Shown piece by piece: positions 8,628 through 16,395 of a stretch of 64,000 bases of DNA. The translations under genes and the position numbers were made by a program. The DNA comes from Gemmataceae bacterium. GTDB taxonomy: Bacteria; Planctomycetota; Planctomycetia; Gemmatales; Gemmataceae. The notes under the pieces were generated by a model. It made no database searches and was not told the origin of the DNA. It saw only the letters and a program-made list of their open reading frames with translations. The DNA lies in contig JAQGHQ010000414.1 in assembly GCA_028288765.1 (NCBI GenBank), forward strand, positions 1 through 64,000, in the 5' to 3' direction. Position 1 is the first letter of the stretch. Each line of letters begins with the position of its first letter.

Positions 8628-9146
8628 TTACGCGGCGGCCTTGAGTGCGGCGATCGCGGTCTCGTAGTTCGGCTCGGAGGTCACTTCCGCAACATATTCG
8701 GCGTGGGTCACCTTCCCGGACTTGTCAACCACGAACACCGCCCGGGTGAGCAGAGGGAGCGGGAGCCCTTCGAGCAGAACGCCCCAGTTCTTTCCGAACG
8801 AGTGGTCGTGGACGTCCGACAGGGTCTGCATGGAGGCGACGTTCTCGGCCCCGCAGAACCGCTTCTGGGCGAACGGCAGGTCGAGGCTGATGGTGTAACT
8901 CGCGACCTTGTCGCCGAGCCCCTTGATCGCGTCCTCGAACCGCTTCGTCTGGGTGCTGCACACCGGGGTGTCGAGTGACGGCACGACGCTGAACAGCCGG
9001 GCCTTGGCCGGGGTGTCGGCCAGAGTCACCGCGTCGAGCCCCTTGAGGCACTTGAAATCCGGGGCCTTGTCCCCGACCTTCACCTCCGACCCGGCCAGAT
9101 CGACCGGGCTGCCCTTGAACTTGACCGCACCTTTACGACTCGCCAT
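8628..9146 (-). CDS. tpx: Thiol peroxidase (atypical 2-Cys peroxiredoxin)
   Basis: The 172-residue protein matches Tpx throughout. The peroxidatic cysteine is C63 in SLDTPVCSTQT and the resolving cysteine is C98 in KRFCGAENV. These reduce hydroperoxides with electrons from thioredoxin. The family motif VGDKAPDF is at about 24-31. The length agrees with the family (about 165-170). ATG 9146 is preferred over an in-frame ATG five codons upstream, because GAGAGGG lies at ribosome-binding distance before it and the family starts there. The gene is monocistronic, with repeats upstream and a hairpin downstream. Confidence 0.95.
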   Translation of the reverse strand: MASRKGAVKFKGSPVDLAGSEVKVGDKAPDFKCLKGLDAVTLADTPAKARLFSVVPSLDTPVCSTQTKRFEDAIKGLGDKVASYTISLDLPFAQKRFCGAENVASMQTLSDVHDHSFGKNWGVLLEGLPLPLLTRAVFVVDKSGKVTHAEYVAEVTSEPNYETAIAALKAAA

Positions 9147-9256
9147 GCGAAGCCCTCTCACGCGGAACGGGGAGCGTCACGGACCGCGGGATAGGCTAGC
9201 AGGAGTAGTGGGTAGTGAGTAGTGAGCGGTGGGCTATGGGCAGTGGGCGGTGATGG

Positions 9257-9458
9257 CCGGGATTGGATTGGAGCCCCGGAGGGGCGCCGGCCGGTAGCCC
9301 AGGGTGACAACCCTGGGCGGGCGGAGGCGGTTCTCAACTTGGCTCGACCCTTTCGGCCCACAGGGGATGACGCCCCCCGGCCATCCGCCTCCGCCCGCCC
9401 AGGGTTGTCACCCTGGGCTACCGGCCGGCGCCCCTCCGGGGCTCCAATCCAATCCCGG
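9257..9458. repeat. Perfect 74-bp inverted repeat (REP-like palindromic element)
   Basis: The arms at 9257-9330 and 9385-9458 are exact reverse complements over 74 bp, around a 54-nt centre. Each arm itself contains two small hairpins: GCCCCGGAGGGGC, and GCCCAGGGTGACAACCCTGG continuing GC. The element sits between tpx and the LON-domain gene. It is flanked by degenerate near-periodic sequence (GTAGTGGGTAGTGAGTAGTG on the left). Diverged units of the same family occur at 38570-38822. Confidence 0.9.
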
Positions 9459-9478
9459 ACAGCATTGCCCACCGTCCA

Positions 9479-10156
9479 CTAATTCGCACTAAACCCCGGT
9501 GGGAACTTTCTTTCGGCCCGGGCGGCCGAGACCTTGAGAGCCTGTGTCATGATCTCGGCCCGGATGTCGACATGCGGTTCGTTGAGCAAGGCCTGCTTCA
9601 TCTCCAGGGGGAGCGGGAGGGCATAGGCGAGCACGTCACACACGTGGCCGAGCGACTCATCCCCCTCGAACAACTCGCGCAGCTGCTGACGGGCCGGGGC
9701 GTCGTTGGCGAACCGGGGGAGGACCGCGTCGGACAATCCTCGGCGGAGCTCGTTGAGCCGATGCAGGTCGGCCGGGACCACGTCCGGGACGATCTCGCCG
9801 TGGGCTACCCGGTAGAGGCGGTCGGTCGGCACCTCCTCGTTAACCCGCAGCCGGGACAACCCGCGCAGCCGCAAATTGTACCGCCCGTCGGACAGTTTCT
9901 CGTGCCACGACACCCGGCCCAGGCACGCAACCGACATGATCGACGGTTTCTCCTCGTACTCCTCCTCCCCTCCCGGTTCGAGCAGGACCAGCGCGATCAT
10001 CCCGTCACCGGCCAGGGCGTCGGTCATGAGCTGGCGGTAGCGGGGCTCGAAGATGTGCAGCCCCTGCACGACCTGCGGGAAGAAGACGAGGTTTGGGAGC
10101 GGGAACAGGCGGGCCACTCCGTTGAACCCGGCCAGGGCCGCCTGGTCTTCACTCAT
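9479..10156 (-). CDS. LON peptidase N-terminal-domain protein
   Basis: The 225-residue protein consists of the substrate-binding domain of Lon proteases without the ATPase or protease parts. The family signature FPLPNLVFFPQVVQGLHIFE lies at about 17-36, followed by PRYRQLM and GDGMIALVLL. A helical C-terminal half follows. Stand-alone proteins of this kind are widespread; their role is not established. The start at ATG 10156 overlaps the end of the DUF309 gene by 8 bp (ATGAGTGA), so the two genes are translationally coupled. The longer upstream frame runs through the DUF309 gene and was rejected as the start. Confidence 0.88.
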   Translation of the reverse strand: MSEDQAALAGFNGVARLFPLPNLVFFPQVVQGLHIFEPRYRQLMTDALAGDGMIALVLLEPGGEEEYEEKPSIMSVACLGRVSWHEKLSDGRYNLRLRGLSRLRVNEEVPTDRLYRVAHGEIVPDVVPADLHRLNELRRGLSDAVLPRFANDAPARQQLRELFEGDESLGHVCDVLAYALPLPLEMKQALLNEPHVDIRAEIMTQALKVSAARAERKFPPGFSAN

Positions 10157-10688
10157 GACGAGCCTCGTCGGGATTTGGCCAGCTGGCCGGGGGCGGGTCG
10201 AGGTCGATTCGCGGGGGCCGGGGCGGTAACCCGTCCCCCAGCCCCTCCCCCGGGCAGGGGGAGGGAGCGGAATGCAGCGCACGATCGTTTCCCCCTTCCT
10301 TTTCTGGGATGGGGGTGGGGGAGTCAGGTTCCTGACCGCCGGCCAGGGCCGGAGCGAGGGCCGACTCGACCCCCCGCCAGAACCGGTCCACGTCGAGTCC
10401 CTGGTGAACCGGGCGGTAGGGTTCCATGTACCGGCGGCCTGAGTGGAACAGCCGGGCCGCCCCCGCCCGGTTCCTGTTGCCCCAATGGTAGAGGGCGACC
10501 GCCGCCTGGATCAAGGACTGGTAGAACCGCCGGTCGGCGGCCGGACAATCGAGCCACAGAGCTTCCCACACCTCGTGGGCGTCGAAATACTCGCTCCGAT
10601 TGAACCGGACCACCCCGGCCAGGTATCGCCAATCATACTCGCCGGGTTCGGAGGTGGGCGGGTGTCGGCTGTCGGGAAGACCGGCCAT
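10149..10688 (-). CDS. DUF309 domain protein
   Basis: The 179-residue protein has the DUF309 core: FNRSEYFDAHEVWEALW at about 29-45, then YQSLIQAAVALYHWGNRNRA, then ARLFHSGRRYM. DUF309 proteins are small helical proteins of unknown function found in many bacteria and chloroplast-bearing lineages. The last about 55 residues are low-complexity, rich in Pro and Gly (SPCPGEGLGDGLPPRPPR). They are encoded by a dyad-rich GC segment (10216-10270) that looks like an intergenic repeat captured by the frame. The gene is the first of a two-gene unit with the LON-domain gene. Confidence 0.85.
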   Translation of the reverse strand: MAGLPDSRHPPTSEPGEYDWRYLAGVVRFNRSEYFDAHEVWEALWLDCPAADRRFYQSLIQAAVALYHWGNRNRAGAARLFHSGRRYMEPYRPVHQGLDVDRFWRGVESALAPALAGGQEPDSPTPIPEKEGGNDRALHSAPSPCPGEGLGDGLPPRPPRIDLDPPPASWPNPDEARHE

Positions 10689-10829
10689 AAGGGTTACAGG
10701 TGCGTCCGGAATCGGGTATACCGAAAGTGTCGGGCCCGGGGGCGGACGCGCCCGACGAGATGCCGGCCGCCGGCCGCCGTCTTCTCACGATACCCGACAC
10801 CCCCGACCCCCGACAGACCCGGTCCTTCG

Positions 10830-11864
10830 ATGCTCTTTTCCTCCTCGAAATGTCCGCTGCCCGCACTGGTGGCCTGGTGTCGGGTCCTCAAACACAGTCT
10901 CGGGGCCGGGCTCGACCCGATCAAGATTTTCCGCCAGCAGGGGAAGTCCGGGCCGCGGGCGCTCCGCGGGATGGCCAAGGCGATCACGGCCAGTCTCGAA
11001 CAGGGCGATTCCCTCGAAGACGCCCTCGAACCCTTCCGGGACCGGTTCCCCCCGCTGTTCGTCGAGCTGGTCGCGGTCGGCGAGCAGACCGGCCGGTTGG
11101 AGGACACGTTCCACGAGCTGGAGGCGTACTACGAAACGACGCTCCGGGTGCAGCGGGATTTCCGCAGCCAGATGGCGTACCCGGCGATCCAGTTCGTGGC
11201 GGCGGTACTCATCATCTCCGCGATGATCTTCATCCTCGGGATGCTCGGGAGCAAGATGGACCCGCTCGGGCTGGGGCTGACCGGGACCGGCGGGGCGCTC
11301 ACATTCATGACGGTGGCGTTCGGGTTCGCCGGCGGGATCCTCTTCCTGCTCAAGTTATCCGCGGACAACATCCGGTGGCGGGCGAAAATGGAGGGCTTTT
11401 GCCTGTTCGTCCCCGCGTGGGGACCGGCGCTGTTGAACTTCGCCTTGCACCGGTTTTGCATCGCCATGCGGATGACGACCGAGGCCGGGCTGCGGGCGGA
11501 GAAGGTGTTACATTACGCCTTCCGCGCGACGGCGAACTCGGCCTTCATGCGCGGGGCGGACGCGGCGATCGCGGTGGCCAAGAAGGGTGGGGAAATCAAT
11601 GACGCCCTGGCCGCGAGCCGGGCCCCGTTCCCGGAAGAGTTCCGCGACATGGTCCTGGTGGCGGAGGAGTCCGGGGAGATGTCGGAGGTGATGGAACGGC
11701 TGGCGAACAACTACCGGGAGGAGGGGGCCCGGAAGCTGAAGGCGGCGGCCCAGTTCACCAGCTACGCGATCTATGCGGGGGTGGCGATCCTGATCATCAT
11801 GGCCATCTTCAGCATCGCGAACACCTATCTCGGAGCGTTGAACAACGCGGCGAAGGGGATGTAA
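10830..11864 (+). CDS. Type II secretion/type IV pilus inner-membrane protein (GspF/PilC family)
   Basis: The 344-residue protein has two T2SSF domains (about 15-115 and 205-310), each ending in a glycine-containing helical hairpin: VAVGEQTGRLEDTFHELEAY at 81-100 and VAEESGEMSEVMERLANNY in the second. Three membrane helices are visible, at about 117-140, 160-180 and 318-338. GspF/PilC proteins form the inner-membrane platform that couples the secretion ATPase to pseudopilus assembly. The length is a little short of typical GspF (about 400). No other secretion genes adjoin, so it may serve a scattered system. ATG 10830 was chosen because the first domain starts there. Confidence 0.88.
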   Translation: MLFSSSKCPLPALVAWCRVLKHSLGAGLDPIKIFRQQGKSGPRALRGMAKAITASLEQGDSLEDALEPFRDRFPPLFVELVAVGEQTGRLEDTFHELEAYYETTLRVQRDFRSQMAYPAIQFVAAVLIISAMIFILGMLGSKMDPLGLGLTGTGGALTFMTVAFGFAGGILFLLKLSADNIRWRAKMEGFCLFVPAWGPALLNFALHRFCIAMRMTTEAGLRAEKVLHYAFRATANSAFMRGADAAIAVAKKGGEINDALAASRAPFPEEFRDMVLVAEESGEMSEVMERLANNYREEGARKLKAAAQFTSYAIYAGVAILIIMAIFSIANTYLGALNNAAKGM

Positions 11865-11881
11865 CGGAACGACCCGATTTC

Positions 11882-11904
11882 GCGACTGACCGGCGGTCAG
11901 TCGC
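11882..11904. terminator. Shared convergent terminator hairpin
   Basis: A perfect 10-bp stem (GCGACTGACC / GGTCAGTCGC) with a GGC loop lies between two convergent genes and overlaps the last codons of the minus-strand one. Confidence 0.6.
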
Positions 11905-13585
11905 CCCGCTTCGCGGAAGCTCCCGGGTCGCCGGCCGCCCCCGGCCGCCCTTTCGGCACGACGACCGCCACGTCGCACAGCCCCCACGGGGTCGAGCCGA
12001 ACAGCTTGTCGAGGGCTGACCCCCCGTACTTCCGCTTCAGGCTCACCGCCTCGACGATCTCCAGGCTCGGCGGCAGGGTGTTCCGAAACCCCGCGAGCGA
12101 GTCGCTGTGGGTGAACAGGATGACCGTTCGCGGGCGGTGGTGGCAGGCGACCATGAGCTGATTGGTCTCCTTTGTCGGCACCGGCGCGAAGTCGCTGCGG
12201 CCCGTGTAGAACGCGAGCGAATCGCAGTTCCGGGGGAAACAGACCACGGTGGTATCCGGATCGGTCACGAACCGCCCGACGAGGTCCGGCCGGCCGAACG
12301 GCGATCGCTCCTTCGCATACCACGGCACCCCGACGTGGTGGACGAAGAGGACGAGACAAGCCATCGCCCCGACCGCGAGGCGGGTGGACGCGGCGGTGTT
12401 CCAGCGGGAGCGGGCGACGAACTCGCCGAGGGCGAGGCAGAGGAACGGGTACGCCGGCAGGATGTACGTCGGCAGCTTGCTCCCGGAACAGCTGAAGAAG
12501 AACACACACCACCCGCCGGCCAGCAGCCAGAACCCGCCGGCCGATGATCGCCTCTCCGCGTCGTCCGGTCCGCCGGCCAGGAGTTTCCATCCGTACGCCG
12601 CGAGCAGCAGTGTGCCCGGGAGCAATCCGGCCAGGAGAATGGGGACGTAGTACCAGACCGGTTGCAGGTGGTCGAACGGCTGGAGGAATCGCAGGACGTT
12701 GTGTTCCCAGAAGAAGTGCTTCAGGAACTCCGGCTCGCGGAGGTACATGGCGGCGTACCAGGGGACGTTCACCCCCGCCACGACGGCGAAGAACAGGGCG
12801 TAGTGGAACCAGCGGACCCCGTTTCGGCGAGCGGGGGGCGTGAGCCCCCCGAGTCCGGGTGAACCGGTCGTAGACGGATGCGTCGACTCGGGGGCCTCAC
12901 GCCCCCCGCTCGCCAGGAAGCCGAACGCCCACAACGGGACGAACAGCAGCACTTCCGAGATCGGCCCTTTCGTCAGGAATCCGAGCCCGGACGCGGCCGC
13001 CGCCCCCACCCACCAGCTGGGTTTGAACCGCCCCGTGCGGACGGCCTCGAACCCGCAAACGACCGAGAGCGTGACGCACAGGACCAGCAGGCCGTCGAGG
13101 ACCAGCAGACGGGCGACGCAGGCGAACCCCGGGGCGACGCTCAGCAGCACCGCCGCCCAGAAGGCCGCCCGCTCCCCGATGCTCCGCCGGCCGAGCAGGT
13201 ACACGGCCAGAATGGTCAGGTGAACGCAAACCGCCGGGACCAGCCGGGCCGATTCCGGGCTGACCCCGAAGACCCGGTAGCTGAGCGCGATCAGCCAGTA
13301 CATGAGCGGCGGCTTGTCCAGGTAGGGCTCGCCCTGGAGCGTGGGCACCACCCACTCGCCGCGTTCCAGCATCTCCTTCGGGATTTGCGCGTACCGGCCC
13401 TCGTCCGGTTCGAGCAGGTGAAACCCGAGGGTCGGGTAAAGGATCGCGGCCGGCAGAAGCAGGATCACGAGGAGCGATATTGGCCGGACCCGTCGATCGG
13501 GATCGGGCGAACCCGGGAACAGGGTGTGGGTGAACAGGTACGGAAACCAGCCGAGGAAGGTGCGGGGCAGGGGGGTCGAGGTCAT
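11897..13585 (-). CDS. GT39/ArnT-like membrane glycosyltransferase carrying an in-frame palindromic element
   Basis: The 562-residue protein has the ArnT/PMT layout. After the first helix comes the first loop, with the acidic pair D61-E62 in LLEPDEGRYAQIPKEML, then LDKPPLMYWLIAL. About 10 further membrane helices follow, with a periplasmic C-terminal region. These enzymes move a sugar from a polyprenyl-phosphate donor to lipid or protein. Residues about 225-254 (SGGREAPESTH to GGLTPPARR) do not belong to the family. They are encoded by the palindromic element at 12826-12914, inserted between two membrane helices. ATG 13585 was chosen over a start 17 codons upstream. The frame is intact on both sides of the element. 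Confidence 0.88.
   Translation of the reverse strand: MTSTPLPRTFLGWFPYLFTHTLFPGSPDPDRRVRPISLLVILLLPAAILYPTLGFHLLEPDEGRYAQIPKEMLERGEWVVPTLQGEPYLDKPPLMYWLIALSYRVFGVSPESARLVPAVCVHLTILAVYLLGRRSIGERAAFWAAVLLSVAPGFACVARLLVLDGLLVLCVTLSVVCGFEAVRTGRFKPSWWVGAAAASGLGFLTKGPISEVLLFVPLWAFGFLASGGREAPESTHPSTTGSPGLGGLTPPARRNGVRWFHYALFFAVVAGVNVPWYAAMYLREPEFLKHFFWEHNVLRFLQPFDHLQPVWYYVPILLAGLLPGTLLLAAYGWKLLAGGPDDAERRSSAGGFWLLAGGWCVFFFSCSGSKLPTYILPAYPFLCLALGEFVARSRWNTAASTRLAVGAMACLVLFVHHVGVPWYAKERSPFGRPDLVGRFVTDPDTTVVCFPRNCDSLAFYTGRSDFAPVPTKETNQLMVACHHRPRTVILFTHSDSLAGFRNTLPPSLEIVEAVSLKRKYGGSALDKLFGSTPWGLCDVAVVVPKGRPGAAGDPGASAKRGD
12826..12914. repeat. Double-hairpin palindromic element, copy A (inside the glycosyltransferase gene)
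   Basis: The arms 12826-12855 and 12885-12914 are reverse complements over 30 bp with one mismatch. Each arm folds by itself into a GGGGGGC-GTGA-GCCCCCC-type hairpin. The reading frame passes through without a stop. Confidence 0.9.
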
Positions 13586-13900
13586 ATCAGAAAGCCCGGC
13601 GGCCCGGGGGCATGGGCCCCCCGGAGGGACGGTCAACCAGCGGGGTTATGCCAGAGTGAGGGGTTTCGGTCAACGCGGGGTTTGGTGGCAAGGTGGTGAC
13701 CACCCGTGTTCACCCGGTAGCCACCGGGGCCCCTCGGCTAAATCGGCGCCTTGGCCGCGTGCGCCGTCCGGCTGCCACGGCCGCCGTCCCAGGAAATGCA
13801 CTCCGAAATCGCGTTCCCAACCGTCGGACAACTTCCCTTCTCGACAGGCAACCCGGGTGGGTACCCTGTGTACGGGCAATCACCTCCGGAGGGACAGCGG
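13586..13900. other. Intergenic region between divergent genes
   Basis: No supported gene. The only clear signal is a CCGGAGGGA ribosome-binding site at 13886-13894, before the ATG at 13901. Confidence 0.4.
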
Positions 13901-14644
13901 ATGACCGTACACACATCGCCAGCTGCGGACGAGTTCCTGGCCCAAACCCTGGCCGTAGGGGGGACGATCCTCCAGGCGGCCAAGGCCGCCCGGGTCAGCG
14001 AGAGGACCATATACCGCCGACTCCGCGAGCCCGCCTTCCGGGACCGGGTGTTCGAGATCCGGGCGGCAGTTCTGGATACCACCTGCGGCCGGATCGTCGG
14101 TACGACGGCCGACGCCTGCGACACCCTCCACCGCCTGCTCGAGAGCCCGTCCGAGGCCATCCAGCTCCGGGCCGCGAAGACGTTGATCGAACTGGCCTTC
14201 AAACTCCACAACCGGGATCTCCAGGCCGAACCGTCCGACCCGAACGAGAGCCTCTCACCCGCGGCCCCGGCCATCCAGGACACCGGCCCGCAAGAGCCCA
14301 ACCCCATTCGGTCGGAGCCGATCGACTTACCTCGACCTGTCACACCGCCCCCCGAGACCGCCGCCAAACAGGAGGAGCGTCCCGCCGCGTTCGACACAGC
14401 TCGCGAACCCGTTGTTTCTCCCGCAAGTGGTGATGGATCGGCAGGTTCCGTTGAACCCTGGCCGGCCGACCTCACCCCGTCGCTCCTGGCCACGAGTGAG
14501 GGTGGCAGGACGAGCAAGTCAGCTCGGAACCTGTCAAACCCTGTCAAAACCTATCACCGACCGGCTGGCCGGTCACCGGTGAACGAGATGGATCGTCTGT
14601 CGACGGGGCTGACAGTCGCACTGGCGGGTGTGGGCGGCGAGTAG
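13901..14644 (+). CDS. Helix-turn-helix protein with disordered C-terminus
   Basis: The 247-residue protein has a homeodomain-like HTH at about residues 8-45 (TILQAAKAARVSERTIYRRL), followed by two helices (FRDRVFEIRAAVLDTTCGRI, then ETIQL-like AIQLRAAKTLIELAFKL) up to about 107. This resembles phage terminase small subunits and HTH proteins that are abundant in Gemmataceae. From residue 108 onward it is Pro/Glu/Ser-rich and looks disordered. The very C-terminus is encoded by the CTGTCA decamer repeat at 14531-14564, so the true end of the functional protein may be earlier. A CCGGAGGGA site 6-7 bp before the ATG fixes the start. DNA binding is inferred; no target is known. Confidence 0.7.
   Translation: MTVHTSPAADEFLAQTLAVGGTILQAAKAARVSERTIYRRLREPAFRDRVFEIRAAVLDTTCGRIVGTTADACDTLHRLLESPSEAIQLRAAKTLIELAFKLHNRDLQAEPSDPNESLSPAAPAIQDTGPQEPNPIRSEPIDLPRPVTPPPETAAKQEERPAAFDTAREPVVSPASGDGSAGSVEPWPADLTPSLLATSEGGRTSKSARNLSNPVKTYHRPAGRSPVNEMDRLSTGLTVALAGVGGE
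14531..14564. repeat. 10-bp-phased CTGTCA decamer repeat, copy 1
   Basis: Three successive decamers, CTGTCAAACC, CTGTCAAAAC and CTATCACCGA, are followed by CCGG. The same arrangement recurs at 39195-39340. Confidence 0.75.
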
Positions 14645-14808
14645 CGGGCGCAACAAGGTGATCGACCACGGCCGCGCCGAGATGTTCGTCCGCGGGTGCT
14701 ATCGGGTCATCGACCCGGTGCGTCGGCCGGGCTTTCCGGTGACGGCACTCCATTTGCCCGCGTACGATACCAGTGCCCCCGAACCCGCCGAGTGTCGAGG
14801 ATCATGCC

Positions 14809-15954
14809 ATGAAGCCCCTGTTGAGGGTGGTCGCGCCGGCCGCCCTTGCGGTCGTGTTTGCCACCCTCCCGTCGACCTCTCCCGCCCGGCCGGCGGCAGC
14901 CGACACCCCCGCCGACCAGTGGAACGCAGTGGTGACCAGGGCGGTCGTCTATTTCAAGACCGCGCAGGACGCGAACGGGGGGTGGAGCACCGAGCGAAAC
15001 CCGGGGGTGACAGGGGTGGTCGTGACCGGGCTCCTGGAGTGCGGCATCTCACCGGACGACGAGCCGGCGGCGAAGGGGCTCAAGTACATCGAAGGGCTCG
15101 TCAACGCCAAGGCCGGACACATCGCCGGGTCGGACCCGAAGATGGGGCTCCAGAACTACGTCACCAGTGTGAACGTGATGGCCCTCGCGGCGGCCAAACG
15201 GGACGCGAAGTACAAACCGGTGATCGGGAACGCGGCCGAATTCTTGAAGAAGCTCCAGTGGGACGACGGGGAGGGGAAGAAACCCGACGATGACTTCTTC
15301 GGCGGGGCCGGGTACGACAGCAAGTCCCGCCCGGACCTGTCGAACACCCAGTTCTTCCTCGACGCCCTGAAGGCCGCGAGTGTGCCGAAGGACGACCCGG
15401 CGTTCCAGAAGGCCCTGGTGTTCGTCAGCCGGTGCCAGAACCTGGAGAGCGAGCACAACAAGGCCCCATGGGCCGGCAAGATCAACGACGGGAGCTTCAT
15501 CTACTCGGCCGCGGCCGGCGGACAGACGAAGACGAGCGACGACCCGGCCGCCCCGCTCACCGGGTACGGGAGCATGACCTACGCCGGCATCAAGAGCATG
15601 ATCTACTGCGGGGTCGGGGCGGACGACCCGCGGATGAAGAAGGCAGTCGAATGGGCGAAGAAGAACTACACCCTGGACCTGAACCCGGGGATGCCTCCCC
15701 AGTTCGCGCACCGCGGTCTGTACTACTACTACCACACCTTCGGCAAGACGATGGACGTTCTCGGGGAAGACACGTTCGTGGACGCGAAGGGGGTTAAGCA
15801 CGACTGGCGGGCCGACCTGACCGCCGCCCTGGCAAAGCGGCAGCGGGCGGACGGGAGCTGGGTGAACGAGAACGACCGGTGGATGGAGGGCGACCCGAAC
15901 CTCGTCACCGGGTATGCCTTGATGGCTTTGTCCCACGCCAAACCCAAGAAGTAG
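14809..15954 (+). CDS. Secreted prenyltransferase/squalene-cyclase-like repeat protein
   Basis: The 381-residue protein has an N-terminal signal peptide (about 1-30, rich in Ala, ending near AAADTPADQ). It then has alpha-toroid repeats of the terpenoid cyclase/prenyltransferase type, with QDANGGW near the start, GYGSMTYAGIKSMIY in the middle and QRADGSWVNE near the end. Repeats of this fold in secreted planctomycete proteins are usually not true cyclases, and no DxDD catalytic motif is visible, so enzymatic function is doubtful. The last 21 codons are duplicated downstream at 16271-16335 with only synonymous changes. ATG 14809 was chosen because the signal peptide begins there. Confidence 0.85.
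   Translation: MKPLLRVVAPAALAVVFATLPSTSPARPAAADTPADQWNAVVTRAVVYFKTAQDANGGWSTERNPGVTGVVVTGLLECGISPDDEPAAKGLKYIEGLVNAKAGHIAGSDPKMGLQNYVTSVNVMALAAAKRDAKYKPVIGNAAEFLKKLQWDDGEGKKPDDDFFGGAGYDSKSRPDLSNTQFFLDALKAASVPKDDPAFQKALVFVSRCQNLESEHNKAPWAGKINDGSFIYSAAAGGQTKTSDDPAAPLTGYGSMTYAGIKSMIYCGVGADDPRMKKAVEWAKKNYTLDLNPGMPPQFAHRGLYYYYHTFGKTMDVLGEDTFVDAKGVKHDWRADLTAALAKRQRADGSWVNENDRWMEGDPNLVTGYALMALSHAKPKK
15890..15954. repeat. 65-bp direct repeat, copy 1 (3' end of the repeat-protein gene)
   Basis: It pairs with 16271-16335. By eye 58 of 65 bases match. All coding differences are synonymous (Tyr, Ala, Leu and Pro codons), and the stop differs, TAG against TGA. Confidence 0.9.
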
Positions 15955-16032
15955 CCATGAGACCACGACGCCCCTGCTCACCCGCTGATGGCGCCGGGGC
16001 TGATACTCGGGCTGAGGAGTACCGGAGGCTAC

Positions 16033-16263
16033 ATGGACGAGCAGATTAGCGTCCGCCAAGCTTATCTGGCGATGTACTCTTTCCTGGAAGAACTCTACAC
16101 GAAGTACGAGTTCGACCAGTTTGGGTCCATTCTGGGCGGCATGAGCCTGCTGGCGGATGGATCACCAGCAGATCAGGCCGTCTGGGCAGACTGGTTGAAG
16201 GCCGTTGAGCGGGTGAGGGAGCAGCAGGTGGACGCCACCTTAAGGATCAGACATACGAAATAG
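16033..16263 (+). CDS. Small immunity-like protein of foreign composition
   Basis: The 76-residue protein has the pattern QAYLAMYSFLEELYTKYEFD, then SILGGMSLLADGSPADQAVW. It resembles, from memory, small proteins that often accompany polymorphic toxins as immunity partners; I cannot name the family with certainty. GGAGG at 16024-16028 precedes the ATG. The base composition is clearly lower in GC than in the neighbours, and codons such as TTA and ATT appear. The gene sits inside a roughly 316-bp insert between two copies of the 3' end of the preceding gene, which suggests transfer. No toxin gene is intact nearby. Confidence 0.65.
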   Translation: MDEQISVRQAYLAMYSFLEELYTKYEFDQFGSILGGMSLLADGSPADQAVWADWLKAVERVREQQVDATLRIRHTK

Positions 16264-16270
16264 CAAAGCA

Positions 16271-16335
16271 GCGACCCGAACCTCGTCACCGGGTACGCCT
16301 TGATGGCCCTCTCCCACGCCAAACCGAAGAAGTGA
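16271..16335 (+). pseudogene. Displaced duplicate of the 3' end of the repeat-protein gene
   Basis: This 65-bp stretch encodes the same last 21 residues (DPNLVTGYALMALSHAKPKK) followed by TGA, but no start or upstream coding part. A terminator follows directly, so this may be the original gene end, displaced by the insert. Confidence 0.8.
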
Positions 16336-16350
16336 AGGTTCCTGGTCCGA

Positions 16351-16387
16351 AGCCGCCCCGTTGCAACGGGGCAGCTTTTCTTGTTTG
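16351..16387 (+). terminator. Rho-independent terminator
   Basis: The palindrome GCCCCGTTGCAACGGGGC at 16355-16372, extended by AGC/GCT, is followed by TTTTCTTGTTT. It probably ended the original repeat-protein gene. It lies directly before the transporter start. Confidence 0.8.
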
Positions 16388-16395
16388 ATAGCTTC

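Noticed and set aside
12826-12914. Terminator inside the glycosyltransferase gene
   Set aside because: There is no T-run, and the frame and the membrane-protein pattern continue on both sides. The same element lies in other genes.
15988-16032. Longer start for the immunity-like ORF at 15988
   Set aside because: The ATG at 16033 has GGAGG directly upstream; the extra 15 residues have no support.
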